Assembly (NCBI GenBank): GCA_943329505.2
Contig: CALQED020000071.1
Location: 1 to 6,493 of the forward strand
DNA from: Polynucleobacter meluiroseus
GTDB lineage: Bacteria > Pseudomonadota > Gammaproteobacteria > Burkholderiales > Burkholderiaceae
Direction: 5' to 3'
DNA length: 6,493 nucleotides
The notes under the pieces were generated by a model that worked only from the letters and a program-made list of their open reading frames with translations, was not told the origin of the DNA and searched no databases. The stretch's first letter is position 1. Each line of letters starts with the position of its first letter. Below are positions 1 to 6,493 of this stretch, one piece after another. Made by a program: the position numbers and the translations under genes.

Positions 1-1055
1 AATGGGCAGGTAATGACATCAACTCATTTTTTGGGCAACGATCTAACCTGCTATCGCCAGCTTTTTGGCGAATGGCTTATGACATCTTGCGTTTTAATCG
101 CTTAGCAACCAAGCTTGCCCAGCAACAGAATACAGCGGGTCACTATGCCGAGCCAGATGAAACGATTGCCAATTTCTTAGATCGCAATCGTTTTAGTCAA
201 AGCTTTAGAGAAAATTATTTTTTACCGATGATTGGTGCCATTTGGTCTTGCTCAGTTGAGCAGATGCTGGAGTTTCCGATTCAGACTATGATCCGCTTTT
301 GTCATAATCATGGCTTACTGCAAATACAGAATCGGCCACAATGGCTCACCATTAAAGGCGGCTCCAGAGAATACGTCAAGCGCATTGTGAGTGCATTAGA
401 AAAAGGTCGTGTGACGATTAAGCGTGAATCTGTTTCACGAGTAAATGCCAGCCAAGATGGAAGTTCACAAGTGGAAGTGATGAGCCCATCAGGATCTGCT
501 TGGTTTGATGAAGTCGTGATGGCCTGTCATAGCGATCAGGCTCTTGATCTAGTACATGGGATTGATCAGCAAGCCAGAAATATATTGGCATCTATTCCAT
601 ATCAAAAAAACCGGGCAATTTTGCATACTGATATCCGCTTCCTGCCTGAAGAGAGGCGCTGCTGGGCCGCATGGAATTACACAGCCAAGTCTGGAATAGC
701 CCCTTCATCAAAGCAACACGTTAGTGTCAATTACCTCATTAACCGCTTGCAGCCACTGCCCGAGAAACTTCAGAACACTCAAATCATTGTGAGTCTTAAC
801 CCTTCTATCGAACCTGACTCAGAACTCATTCATCAAGAAATTCACTATTCACACCCTGTGTTTGATATGAGTGCCATTCAAGCCCAAAAAGAATTGCCTC
901 TCATTCAAGGTACCTCATCTATTTGGTATTGCGGGGCATGGACTGGTTTTGGCTTCCATGAAGATGGCCTTCGCTCTGGAGAACTAGTAGCCGAAGCTTT
1001 AATTGAAAGTATTCGATCGCCACTCAATATTTCTCCAAAACAAGATGCGCGCTAA
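1..1055 (+). CDS. FAD-dependent amine-oxidase-like oxidoreductase (COG2907 type), 5' partial
   Basis: The reading frame is open from base 3, with 23 codons before the first ATG at 72. That ATG is therefore internal and the true start lies upstream of the window. About 350 residues are visible. Family members run to roughly 420-450, so the missing part should hold the N-terminal GxGxxG dinucleotide-binding fold. Visible support: an aromatic-rich segment near the fragment start (FFGQRSNLLSPAFWR), the GAIWSC segment about residues 78-83, WLTIKGGSREYV about 114-125, and near the C-terminus YCGAWTGFGFHEDGLRSGE about 309-327. The last is the flavin-contacting C-terminal motif typical of amine oxidases, phytoene desaturases and relatives. 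The family probably dehydrogenates or isomerises a hydrophobic substrate; its neighbours suggest a membrane fatty acyl chain. It ends in TAA directly followed by the ATG of the DUF1365 gene, so the two are probably translationally coupled. The family call is firm; the substrate is inferred. Confidence 0.88.
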   Translation, partial: WAGNDINSFFGQRSNLLSPAFWRMAYDILRFNRLATKLAQQQNTAGHYAEPDETIANFLDRNRFSQSFRENYFLPMIGAIWSCSVEQMLEFPIQTMIRFCHNHGLLQIQNRPQWLTIKGGSREYVKRIVSALEKGRVTIKRESVSRVNASQDGSSQVEVMSPSGSAWFDEVVMACHSDQALDLVHGIDQQARNILASIPYQKNRAILHTDIRFLPEERRCWAAWNYTAKSGIAPSSKQHVSVNYLINRLQPLPEKLQNTQIIVSLNPSIEPDSELIHQEIHYSHPVFDMSAIQAQKELPLIQGTSSIWYCGAWTGFGFHEDGLRSGELVAEALIESIRSPLNISPKQDAR

Positions 1056-1841
1056 ATGAATCAACCAAAGATTAACTTTGGAGTCGTAAAGCATCGTCGC
1101 CTTCGGCCTGCTAAGAACGCCTTTGGCTATGGTGTTTTTACCCTGCTCATTCCCATGCGGTCGCGCAAGCAAAACCCTGAGTTACTCAATCATTGCGGTG
1201 TCAACGACAATCGTCTTGGGATCTGCTCTTTCTACGACACAGATCATGGTCAGGGCAACCCTGATAGTCTTGCTTGGATTGAAAATATCCTCAAAGAGAG
1301 CGGGCTCGGAAATATTGATGGAGAGATTTGGCTGCAAACTTTTCCTAGAGTATTAGGGTATGTATTTAATCCCGTTAGCTTTTGGATTTGTACGCGTTCA
1401 GATGATAAAGTGCGGGCGGTAGTGGCCGAAGTCAACAACACCTTTGGCGAGCGCCATTGTTATTTGTTGTACAAAGATTCGGGAGACCCTCTATTTTCTG
1501 GGGAGACGCATACTAGTAAAAAAGTCTTTCATGTATCGCCTTTTTGTGAAGTGCGCGGTGAATATCAATTTCGATTTCTATTTTCCCAAGATAGCCAAGG
1601 CAAGCAAAATTCTGTTGCCCGAATTGAACTGCATGAAGATGGCCTCCCCCTCATTAATACCAGCATTAGCGGGACCAGTCGCCCCCTCACTTCATCTAGC
1701 CTATACCTAGCGCTGATGCGCTATCCATTAATGAGTCTAGGCGTGATATTCCGTATCCACTGGCAAGCATTAAGATTGTGGCTAAAAGGTGTACCCTTTC
1801 ACTCAAAACCTAAACCACCGGAATTTGAAGTCAGCAGATGA
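1056..1841 (+). CDS. DUF1365 domain-containing protein
   Basis: A 261-residue protein covering a complete DUF1365 (COG3496) domain, a family of unknown biochemical function. Recognisable family segments are HRRLRP (residues 13-18), FPRVLGYVFNPVSFW (96-110), VAEVNNTFGERHCY (123-136) and KVFHVSPF (156-163). The clustered His, Asn, Glu and Arg residues in these blocks look like a conserved polar or catalytic site, but I cannot assign a cofactor. The C-terminal part (about 216-245) is rich in Leu, aromatic and basic residues and could lie on a membrane surface; there is no signal peptide. The ATG at 1056 directly abuts the upstream stop and has no clear Shine-Dalgarno sequence, as expected for coupled translation. 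The stop overlaps the next start as ATGA at 1838-1841. The family is repeatedly found beside COG2907 oxidoreductases and CFA-like methyltransferases, which implies a role in the same lipid pathway. Confidence 0.9.
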   Translation: MNQPKINFGVVKHRRLRPAKNAFGYGVFTLLIPMRSRKQNPELLNHCGVNDNRLGICSFYDTDHGQGNPDSLAWIENILKESGLGNIDGEIWLQTFPRVLGYVFNPVSFWICTRSDDKVRAVVAEVNNTFGERHCYLLYKDSGDPLFSGETHTSKKVFHVSPFCEVRGEYQFRFLFSQDSQGKQNSVARIELHEDGLPLINTSISGTSRPLTSSSLYLALMRYPLMSLGVIFRIHWQALRLWLKGVPFHSKPKPPEFEVSR

Positions 1842-3133
1842 ATCGTCCTGGACAAAACTTACTATCGCGACTGAATTTTTCGCGCCCGCAACACCGGGCA
1901 AGCCAATCTTCTGGGCAGGATTTAAACACTAAAACCCTGCTAGGGATCTTGGCAAAACTGAATCATGGTTATCTCAAAATGACTTTACCAAATGGTGAAG
2001 TCAGAGAATTTGGCAGTCCATCAAATCCATTATGTGCAGACATCCAAATTCATGAATGGTCTGTATTCAGACAAGTCATGTCACACGGTGATATTGGTTT
2101 TGCTGAAAGTTACATTCGTGGCGAGTGGAATACATCTGATCTGCAAGCGATCTTGGAGCTAGCCATTTGCAATCGCACTATTCTTGAAAAAGCGATTTAT
2201 GGTAGCTGGATAGGGTCTATTCTGTATCGTCTAAAGCACTGGCTACGTGATAACTCCAAAGCCGGTAGCCGTAAAAATATTCATGCCCATTACGATCTTG
2301 GCAATGCCTTTTATAGCCTTTGGCTAGATCCAACTATGAGCTACTCCAGCGCCTGGTTCTCTGAGGGTGCAAAACAAACTCTTGCCGATGCACAGCGCGC
2401 TAAGATCAAGCGTATTTTGGACTCTCTCCATACCAAGCCAGGCGATCATGTATTGGAGATAGGTTGTGGCTGGGGCGGATTAATGGAAGAAGCCCTATTA
2501 AGCGAGAGATCTATTACTGGTCTTACTCTGTCAACCGAACAAAAAGCTTATGCTGAAAACCGTTTAAGAAAAATACAGCTACCTACGAACACTTCCAAAT
2601 CTTTTGAAGTGCGCCTGCAGGATTATCGGGACTGTCAGGAACAATTTGAGGGAATTGCTTCTGTTGAAATGTTTGAGGCCGTTGGTGAAAATCACTGGCC
2701 CGAGTATTTTCAAACTGTTGCCAAATGTTTAAAGGCAGGCGGTAAGGCTTGTATTCAAACTATTGTGATTGCCGAAGAATTATTTGAACGCTATCGCCAT
2801 AACACTGACTTTATTCAACAGTATGTCTTCCCCGGTGGCATGCTGCCTTCTCGCACTAGCTTTAAAGCAAGCGCAGCCAAGGCCGGTCTGCAGATAGATG
2901 AAGAGTTTGCTTTTGGATCAGACTATGCCAAAACACTGTGTCTCTGGCGTGATAGCTTTAATCAAAAACTCCATGAAGTTCGCCAACTAGGCTTTGATGA
3001 AGCTTTTATTCGACTCTGGAATTTCTACCTCATGTATTGCGCTGCTGGATTTGCTCAACGCAATATTGATGTGGTGCAATTTACCTTAAGCCATCAAGCC
3101 ACCAATACATCACAAGATGTGCTCAAAGCATGA
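1838..3133 (+). CDS. Cyclopropane-fatty-acyl-phospholipid synthase family SAM-dependent methyltransferase
   Basis: A 431-residue protein of normal family length. An N-terminal lipid-binding-type domain (about 40-135) precedes a class I methyltransferase domain. Visible motifs are HAHYDLGN (149-156), the SAM-binding motif I VLEIGCGWGG (205-214), LQDYRD (260-265), MFEAVG (278-283), FIQQYVFPGGMLPS (325-338) and FGSDYAKTL (359-367). Members transfer a methyl group from SAM to the double bond of unsaturated acyl chains in membrane phospholipids, giving a cyclopropane or a methylated product. Against the E. coli Cfa active site as I recall it (Cys139, Glu239, His266, Tyr317), the equivalents are Ser171, Glu280, Gln307 and Tyr363, so two bicarbonate-site residues are changed. 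Strict cyclopropane synthesis should not be assumed and no cfa symbol is given. The start is an ATGA overlap with the DUF1365 stop, and the stop overlaps the SDR start in the same way. Confidence 0.92.
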   Translation: MNRPGQNLLSRLNFSRPQHRASQSSGQDLNTKTLLGILAKLNHGYLKMTLPNGEVREFGSPSNPLCADIQIHEWSVFRQVMSHGDIGFAESYIRGEWNTSDLQAILELAICNRTILEKAIYGSWIGSILYRLKHWLRDNSKAGSRKNIHAHYDLGNAFYSLWLDPTMSYSSAWFSEGAKQTLADAQRAKIKRILDSLHTKPGDHVLEIGCGWGGLMEEALLSERSITGLTLSTEQKAYAENRLRKIQLPTNTSKSFEVRLQDYRDCQEQFEGIASVEMFEAVGENHWPEYFQTVAKCLKAGGKACIQTIVIAEELFERYRHNTDFIQQYVFPGGMLPSRTSFKASAAKAGLQIDEEFAFGSDYAKTLCLWRDSFNQKLHEVRQLGFDEAFIRLWNFYLMYCAAGFAQRNIDVVQFTLSHQATNTSQDVLKA

Positions 3134-3906
3134 AGCAAAAAGGGATAGACAGTTTTGTAGGTAAACGGGTTTGGGTAATAGGAGCCTCAAGCGGAATAGG
3201 TGAGGCCTGCGCCAAATCTCTAATCCACCAGGGTGCCAAAGTTGCCCTATCTAGTAGAAGGGTGGAGCGCTTAAATACCATTGCCGCACAGGCAGAGGAA
3301 AATCAGTCTTTAGTCATTCCCGTTGATGTTACTAACCATGATCAACTGTGCCAAGGCTATCACAGCATTATTCATGCCTGGGGTGGAATTGATTTATTGC
3401 TCTTTGTATCAGGTATGTACACGCCATTGCGTGCAGATGATTTTGAATTCCAGGTTGCAGAACAAACCATTGAAGCGAATCTCCTGGCGCCCATGAAGGC
3501 AGTTTCCTTGGTGCTGCCTGAAATGCTCAAGTCCCATGCTGGCCATATCGCGATCGTTGGCAGCGTTGCAGGCTATAGCGGCCTCCCTAAGGCCTTAGCC
3601 TATGGCCCTAGTAAAGCCGGGATCATCAACTTCTGCGAGATCCTCCACTATGACCTCTTGCCGCAAGGCATCAGTGTGCATATGATCTCTCCAGGTTTTG
3701 TTGCAACGGAAGCTACCGCTCAAAATGATTTTGAAATGCCCGCTTTAATTAGTGCAGATGAGGCTGCTGTTGAAATCTTGGGTGGCATCCAAAGAGGGGA
3801 ATTTGATATTCACTTCCCCAAGCGGTTCTCAAGATTTTTAAAGTTCTTAAGAATTTTGCCCTATCCACTCTACTTCTGGATTGTGCGTCGCTTCGTCAAA
3901 ATCTAA
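3130..3906 (+). CDS. Short-chain dehydrogenase/reductase (SDR) family oxidoreductase
   Basis: A 258-residue classical SDR, the usual length. The Rossmann nucleotide-binding motif is GASSGIG (residues 18-24), followed by SSRR at 41-44, where basic residues after the second strand suggest a preference for NADP(H). VDV (65-67) holds the adenine-contacting Asp66. The probable catalytic set is Asn117, Ser145, Tyr158 and Lys162 (YGPSK, 158-162), with SPGFVATE at 187-194. The usual NNAG motif is replaced by FVSG (92-95). The last 25 or so residues are hydrophobic and basic, with FLKFLRILPYPLYFW about 236-250, and could anchor the enzyme to the inner membrane. The ATG overlaps the methyltransferase stop (ATGA), placing it last in the visible lipid operon. 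It presumably reduces a carbonyl or oxidises a hydroxyl on a lipid-derived substrate; the substrate cannot be read from the sequence. Confidence 0.9.
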   Translation: MKQKGIDSFVGKRVWVIGASSGIGEACAKSLIHQGAKVALSSRRVERLNTIAAQAEENQSLVIPVDVTNHDQLCQGYHSIIHAWGGIDLLLFVSGMYTPLRADDFEFQVAEQTIEANLLAPMKAVSLVLPEMLKSHAGHIAIVGSVAGYSGLPKALAYGPSKAGIINFCEILHYDLLPQGISVHMISPGFVATEATAQNDFEMPALISADEAAVEILGGIQRGEFDIHFPKRFSRFLKFLRILPYPLYFWIVRRFVKI

Positions 3907-3924
3907 GCAAGCTTACCTTTGCTA

Positions 3925-4572
3925 TTACTTGTATTTATCTTTCCGAATTTTTTCTTCAAGATAATCCATTACAGTAATTGCCTTGGCTTTAGTACCAGCA
4001 ATCGAAGGTGAAGTAACGTATCTACCCTGCATCACAATCGTGGGAACCCCATCAATGCGATAGGCCTCTGTCAATTGTTTGGCAGCCCTTGCTTTTGACA
4101 CCACCGCAAAAGAACGATAGCTAGCTAAAAAAGTATTCCTATCGATTCCTTGCGATGCTACCCAATCAGCGATTTCAGATTCCGTGAGTAAGCGTTTATT
4201 TTCCTTATGCATGGCATACATCACCTTTTCATTTAGAGCGTCGCCCTTGCCCATGGATTCAAGCGCATAGTAAAGCTGGCTATGCGGCATGAAATCATCA
4301 CGAAAGGCTACCGGCACTCTACGAAAGGCGACATCTTTCGGCTGGCGCTTGACCCATGCACTGAGCTCAGGCTCAAAGTCGTAGCAATGAGGGCAGCCAT
4401 ACCAAAAGAATTCAATAACCTCGACCTTGCCCTTGGTCTCGACCGGCTGAGGAATCGGCAAAATACGATAATCAAATCCTTCTTCGATTTTTTGCCCCTG
4501 CGCATGAACAAGGCCGGCCAAGAGAATGAGTGTGAGTGCAATAAATGCTCTTTTACTAAATGCGATCATCAT
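3925..4572 (-). CDS. dsbA: Periplasmic thiol:disulfide interchange protein DsbA
   Basis: A 215-residue exported thioredoxin-fold protein. Residues 1-24 form a signal peptide (basic Lys7-Arg8, hydrophobic core, VHA before a likely cut after Ala24). The mature protein carries the redox motif CPHC at 60-63 in FFWYGCPHC, with the DsbA-type Pro-His dipeptide, and the cis-proline loop GVPT at 175-178 (Pro177). A helical insert lies between them. DsbA oxidises cysteine pairs in newly exported proteins and is itself re-oxidised by DsbB in the inner membrane. Two tandem ATGs (4572 and 4569) could start it; neither has a strong Shine-Dalgarno sequence, only a purine-rich stretch. It lies 8 bases after the SPOR gene stop, so coupling is likely. 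It could be a DsbL-like paralogue, but CPHC and this context fit the main DsbA. Confidence 0.93.
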   Translation of the reverse strand: MMIAFSKRAFIALTLILLAGLVHAQGQKIEEGFDYRILPIPQPVETKGKVEVIEFFWYGCPHCYDFEPELSAWVKRQPKDVAFRRVPVAFRDDFMPHSQLYYALESMGKGDALNEKVMYAMHKENKRLLTESEIADWVASQGIDRNTFLASYRSFAVVSKARAAKQLTEAYRIDGVPTIVMQGRYVTSPSIAGTKAKAITVMDYLEEKIRKDKYK

Positions 4573-4580
4573 TTTTATCT

Positions 4581-5183
4581 TTACTTGCTAGCTTTAATAA
4601 GAGTTGGCTTAATACCCATGCTATTTAATTTATCACGCGCTGAGTTGCTTTCCTCTGGGGTATTGTAGGGGCCAGAGCGAACGCGCCATAAAGTATTCCC
4701 ATCTGTAGTCACTTCGCTCAGTTGCGTTTGAATACCTTGAATCGCGAGACTAGCTTTCTGTGCATCTGCATCAGCACGCTTAGTAAACGCACCAACCTGT
4801 AAGAAGTAAATAGTATCGCCTTTTGAAGCTGCCGTTGCAGCAGCGCTGTCAGCTGTCTTCTTACCGTTTACTAAATCGCCAATCGGATCAGCAAGTGCTG
4901 GCGCGGGACTTTTACCTTGCAGGGGTTTATTCAAATCTAATGGCTCTGCGGGAGCTGAAACTTCACCTTCAACTGGCACAGAAGGTTTGATGGTCATTGG
5001 TAAATTGGGTGCGCGCACTCCAGGTCTTTCCTGGGGGGTATTTTTAGAGAGGTAAAAGGCAATGACAAAGGCAATCCCAAGACCAGCCCCCAAGCCCAAT
5101 ATAAAGCCTAGGATCGTGCCGCCATATTGAGCGTTATTCACAGGAATATCGTTACCAGCCTGCTGATTTGGTTTTTTCATCAT
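4581..5183 (-). CDS. SPOR domain-containing membrane protein (FtsN-like architecture)
   Basis: A 200-residue bitopic inner-membrane protein. A short N-terminal cytoplasmic segment (1-20) is followed by one glycine-rich transmembrane helix (about 21-45), a Pro/Ala-rich low-complexity periplasmic linker (about 46-122) and a C-terminal SPOR domain (about 124-197). The SPOR hallmarks are YFLQVGAF (126-133) and LWRVRSGPY (165-173). SPOR domains bind peptidoglycan glycan strands lacking stem peptides, often at the division septum. The layout resembles FtsN, but the protein is short and I see no clear FtsN essential segment, so ftsN is not assigned. It sits between argS and dsbA, an order I recall from Burkholderiaceae genomes. 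Tandem ATGs lie at 5183 and 5180. The G-rich ribosome-binding run at 5185-5189 is better spaced from the second, so the protein may be 199 residues. Confidence 0.9.
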   Translation of the reverse strand: MMKKPNQQAGNDIPVNNAQYGGTILGFILGLGAGLGIAFVIAFYLSKNTPQERPGVRAPNLPMTIKPSVPVEGEVSAPAEPLDLNKPLQGKSPAPALADPIGDLVNGKKTADSAAATAASKGDTIYFLQVGAFTKRADADAQKASLAIQGIQTQLSEVTTDGNTLWRVRSGPYNTPEESNSARDKLNSMGIKPTLIKASK

Positions 5184-5190
5184 TCCCCCA
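5184..5190 (-). promoter_or_regulatory. G-rich ribosome binding site of the SPOR gene
   Basis: Read on the minus strand, TGGGGGA stands directly before the tandem ATGATG. The G-run is 1 base from the first ATG and 4 bases from the second. The second ATG (starting at 5180) is therefore the better-placed start, although still close. This is the clearest Shine-Dalgarno-like signal in the window. Confidence 0.5.
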
Positions 5191-5218
5191 TCTTACCTAT
5201 TCACTGCATTCTTTGCTA

Positions 5219-6493
5219 CTACATCTTCGCTGGTGCAGATACCCCTAAAACCTTTAGACCATTTTGCAAAATTTGGCGAGTTGCCGCTAAGAGGGCAAGG
5301 CGCGCTAATTTCAATTTCTCATCATCTACTAACACCCGATCAGCGTTGTAAAAGGTATGAAAATCTCCCGCTAAATCTCGCAAATAAAAAGCCAGTGCAT
5401 GTGGAGCCAATTCAGCTGCTGCATCTGTTAATACTTCAGGGTACTCAGCTAAACGTCTTAGCAAATGATCTGAAGCTTTACTTTGCAATAAAGATAAATC
5501 TGAACCAACTAAATCTTTCACATTACCGCCCCATTGCTGCAGAATCGAGCTAATACGTGCATAAGCATATTGCACATAGAACACTGGGTTCTCATCATTT
5601 TGTTGGAGTGCTAAATCAATATCGAATACAAATTCAGTATCGGCTTTGCGAGAGATTAAGAAAAAGCGGACTGCATCACGACCGCGTTGTAGCGCTAATT
5701 CTCTTTCCTCGGGAGTCATTTCTGGGGTAACACCACCGGACCACTCTACTAAATCGCGCACCGTCACATATGAACCGGCGCGCTTAGATATTTTGACCTC
5801 TTGGCCATGACGCATCACGGTAACCATTTTATGCAACACATAGTCTGGATAGGTCTTCGGAATATCCCAGCCACGCTTCTCTGCTACACCCTGTAAGCCT
5901 GAGCGAACGCGGGCAATCGTACCGTGGTGATCACTACCCTGTACATTGATCACTTTTGCAAAGCCACGCCTCCATTTACTGGCATGATATGCCACATCGG
6001 GAACAAAGTAAGTAAAGCTACCATCAGACTTACGCATCACACGATCTTTGTCATCGCCATCATCTGTTGTCTTAAGCCATAGTGCGCCTTCGGCTTCATA
6101 GGTTTTACCAATGCTCTGAAGATCCTGCACAATTTCGTCAACACTACCATCGGTATATAAAGAGGATTCAAGGTAATAACAATCAAACTTGACACCAAAT
6201 GTTTTCAGATCAATGTCTTGCTCATTGCGTAAGTACGCAACCGCAAATTGACGAATCGCCTCTAGGTCATCACAGAATTTCGGGGAAGCCTTAAATGCTG
6301 TGGCAATCTCTGCAATATATTCACCGTTATAAGCCTGCTCAGGCCATTGAGGATCACCTGGTTTTAAGCCCTGTAAGCGGGCTTGAACGGAGAGAGCCAA
6401 ATTGGCGATTTGTACGCCCGCATCGTTGTAATAAAACTCACGATGCACCTTGATTCCTTGGGTAGCTAATAAGTTTGCTAAAGCATCACCGAG
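5219..6493 (-). CDS. argS: Arginyl-tRNA synthetase, 5' partial
   Basis: 424 residues are visible, and the frame stays open to the window edge. The GTG at 6448 is internal: the frame continues upstream as [16 protein letters not shown], typical ArgS sequence just after the HIGH-type signature, which lies outside the window. Bacterial ArgS is about 560-590 residues, so roughly 140 are missing. Visible parts are [13 protein letters not shown] (about 17-29), the catalytic-domain segment NVQGSDHHG (183-191), and a KMSKS-like loop [10 protein letters not shown] (234-243). The all-helical DALR anticodon-binding domain starts with YVQYAYARI (about 306) and ends in the family-typical PAKM. The enzyme charges tRNA-Arg with arginine using ATP and needs tRNA bound to activate the amino acid. 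It is the upstream member of an argS - SPOR - dsbA cluster, 35 bases before the SPOR gene. The stop is TAG. Confidence 0.96.
   Translation of the reverse strand, partial: LGDALANLLATQGIKVHREFYYNDAGVQIANLALSVQARLQGLKPGDPQWPEQAYNGEYIAEIATAFKASPKFCDDLEAIRQFAVAYLRNEQDIDLKTFGVKFDCYYLESSLYTDGSVDEIVQDLQSIGKTYEAEGALWLKTTDDGDDKDRVMRKSDGSFTYFVPDVAYHASKWRRGFAKVINVQGSDHHGTIARVRSGLQGVAEKRGWDIPKTYPDYVLHKMVTVMRHGQEVKISKRAGSYVTVRDLVEWSGGVTPEMTPEERELALQRGRDAVRFFLISRKADTEFVFDIDLALQQNDENPVFYVQYAYARISSILQQWGGNVKDLVGSDLSLLQSKASDHLLRRLAEYPEVLTDAAAELAPHALAFYLRDLAGDFHTFYNADRVLVDDEKLKLARLALLAATRQILQNGLKVLGVSAPAKM

Noticed and set aside
72..74. ATG at 72 as the start of the flavoprotein.
   Set aside because: The frame is open upstream to base 3 and its translation continues family-like sequence, so this Met is internal.
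957..1645. A 14-base direct repeat (CATGAAGATGGCCT) at 957-970 and 1632-1645, encoding HEDGL in both the flavoprotein and the DUF1365 protein.
   Set aside because: In the flavoprotein it belongs to the C-terminal FAD motif; in DUF1365 the flanking residues differ and no wider similarity is seen. Probably coincidence.
1123..1710. Alternative plus and minus open frames (77, 63 and 88 codons) inside the DUF1365 gene.
   Set aside because: All fall inside a clear DUF1365 coding sequence, with no ribosome binding site or recognisable domain.
3904..3923. Small inverted repeats between the convergent genes (TAAGC/GCTTA at 3904-3915 and AGCAA/TTGCT at 3906-3923) as a bidirectional terminator.
   Set aside because: The stems are only 5 bp, one has a 2-base loop, and neither is followed by a proper T-run on either strand.
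4282..4668. A plus-strand open frame of 128 codons opposite dsbA and the SPOR gene end.
   Set aside because: It lies antisense to two well-supported genes, has no family resemblance and shows an implausible Cys/Arg-rich composition. It is a shadow frame.
5127..5553. Plus-strand open frames of 74 and 106 codons opposite the SPOR/argS junction.
   Set aside because: They are antisense to argS and the SPOR gene and lack any motif.
6446..6448. GTG at 6448 as the start of ArgS.
   Set aside because: The frame continues to the window edge with conserved ArgS sequence; the codon is the internal valine before HREFYYND.

Overview
This window looks like chromosomal DNA from a betaproteobacterium of the Burkholderiaceae. 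A modest GC content (mid-40s percent by eye), the argS - SPOR protein - dsbA order and compact gene packing point to a Polynucleobacter-like freshwater bacterium. The genus is an inference from gene order, protein character and base composition, not from a marker gene. The window is almost fully coding. The largest non-coding gap is 35 bases, so no stretch over 300 bases lacks a gene. I saw no RNA gene, insertion sequence, CRISPR array or prophage element.

Plus strand, 1-3906: four tightly packed genes that read as one lipid-modification operon. They are (1) the 3' part of a flavin-dependent amine-oxidase-like oxidoreductase (COG2907 type), whose 5' end lies outside the window; (2) a DUF1365 protein; (3) a SAM-dependent methyltransferase of the cyclopropane-fatty-acyl-phospholipid synthase (CFA) family; (4) a short-chain dehydrogenase/reductase (SDR). 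The first junction is TAA directly followed by ATG, and the next two are 4-base ATGA overlaps, so translation is probably coupled. The CFA homologue keeps the SAM site but has Ser and Gln where E. coli Cfa has the Cys and His that help hold bicarbonate. It may therefore make methylated, non-cyclised fatty acids. With the neighbouring flavoprotein, this resembles parts of the methylated/furan fatty acid pathway described in Rhodobacter sphaeroides (ufa genes). That link is a hypothesis.

Minus strand, 3925-6493: a convergent housekeeping cluster reading argS (its 5' end beyond the window) - SPOR-domain membrane protein - dsbA. It covers arginyl-tRNA charging, a probable peptidoglycan-binding cell-envelope protein, and the periplasmic thiol oxidase that forms disulfides. 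The gaps are 35 and 8 bases, consistent with co-transcription.

The two operons converge with only 18 bases between the SDR and dsbA stop codons and no convincing terminator. The promoters of both operons must lie outside the window.
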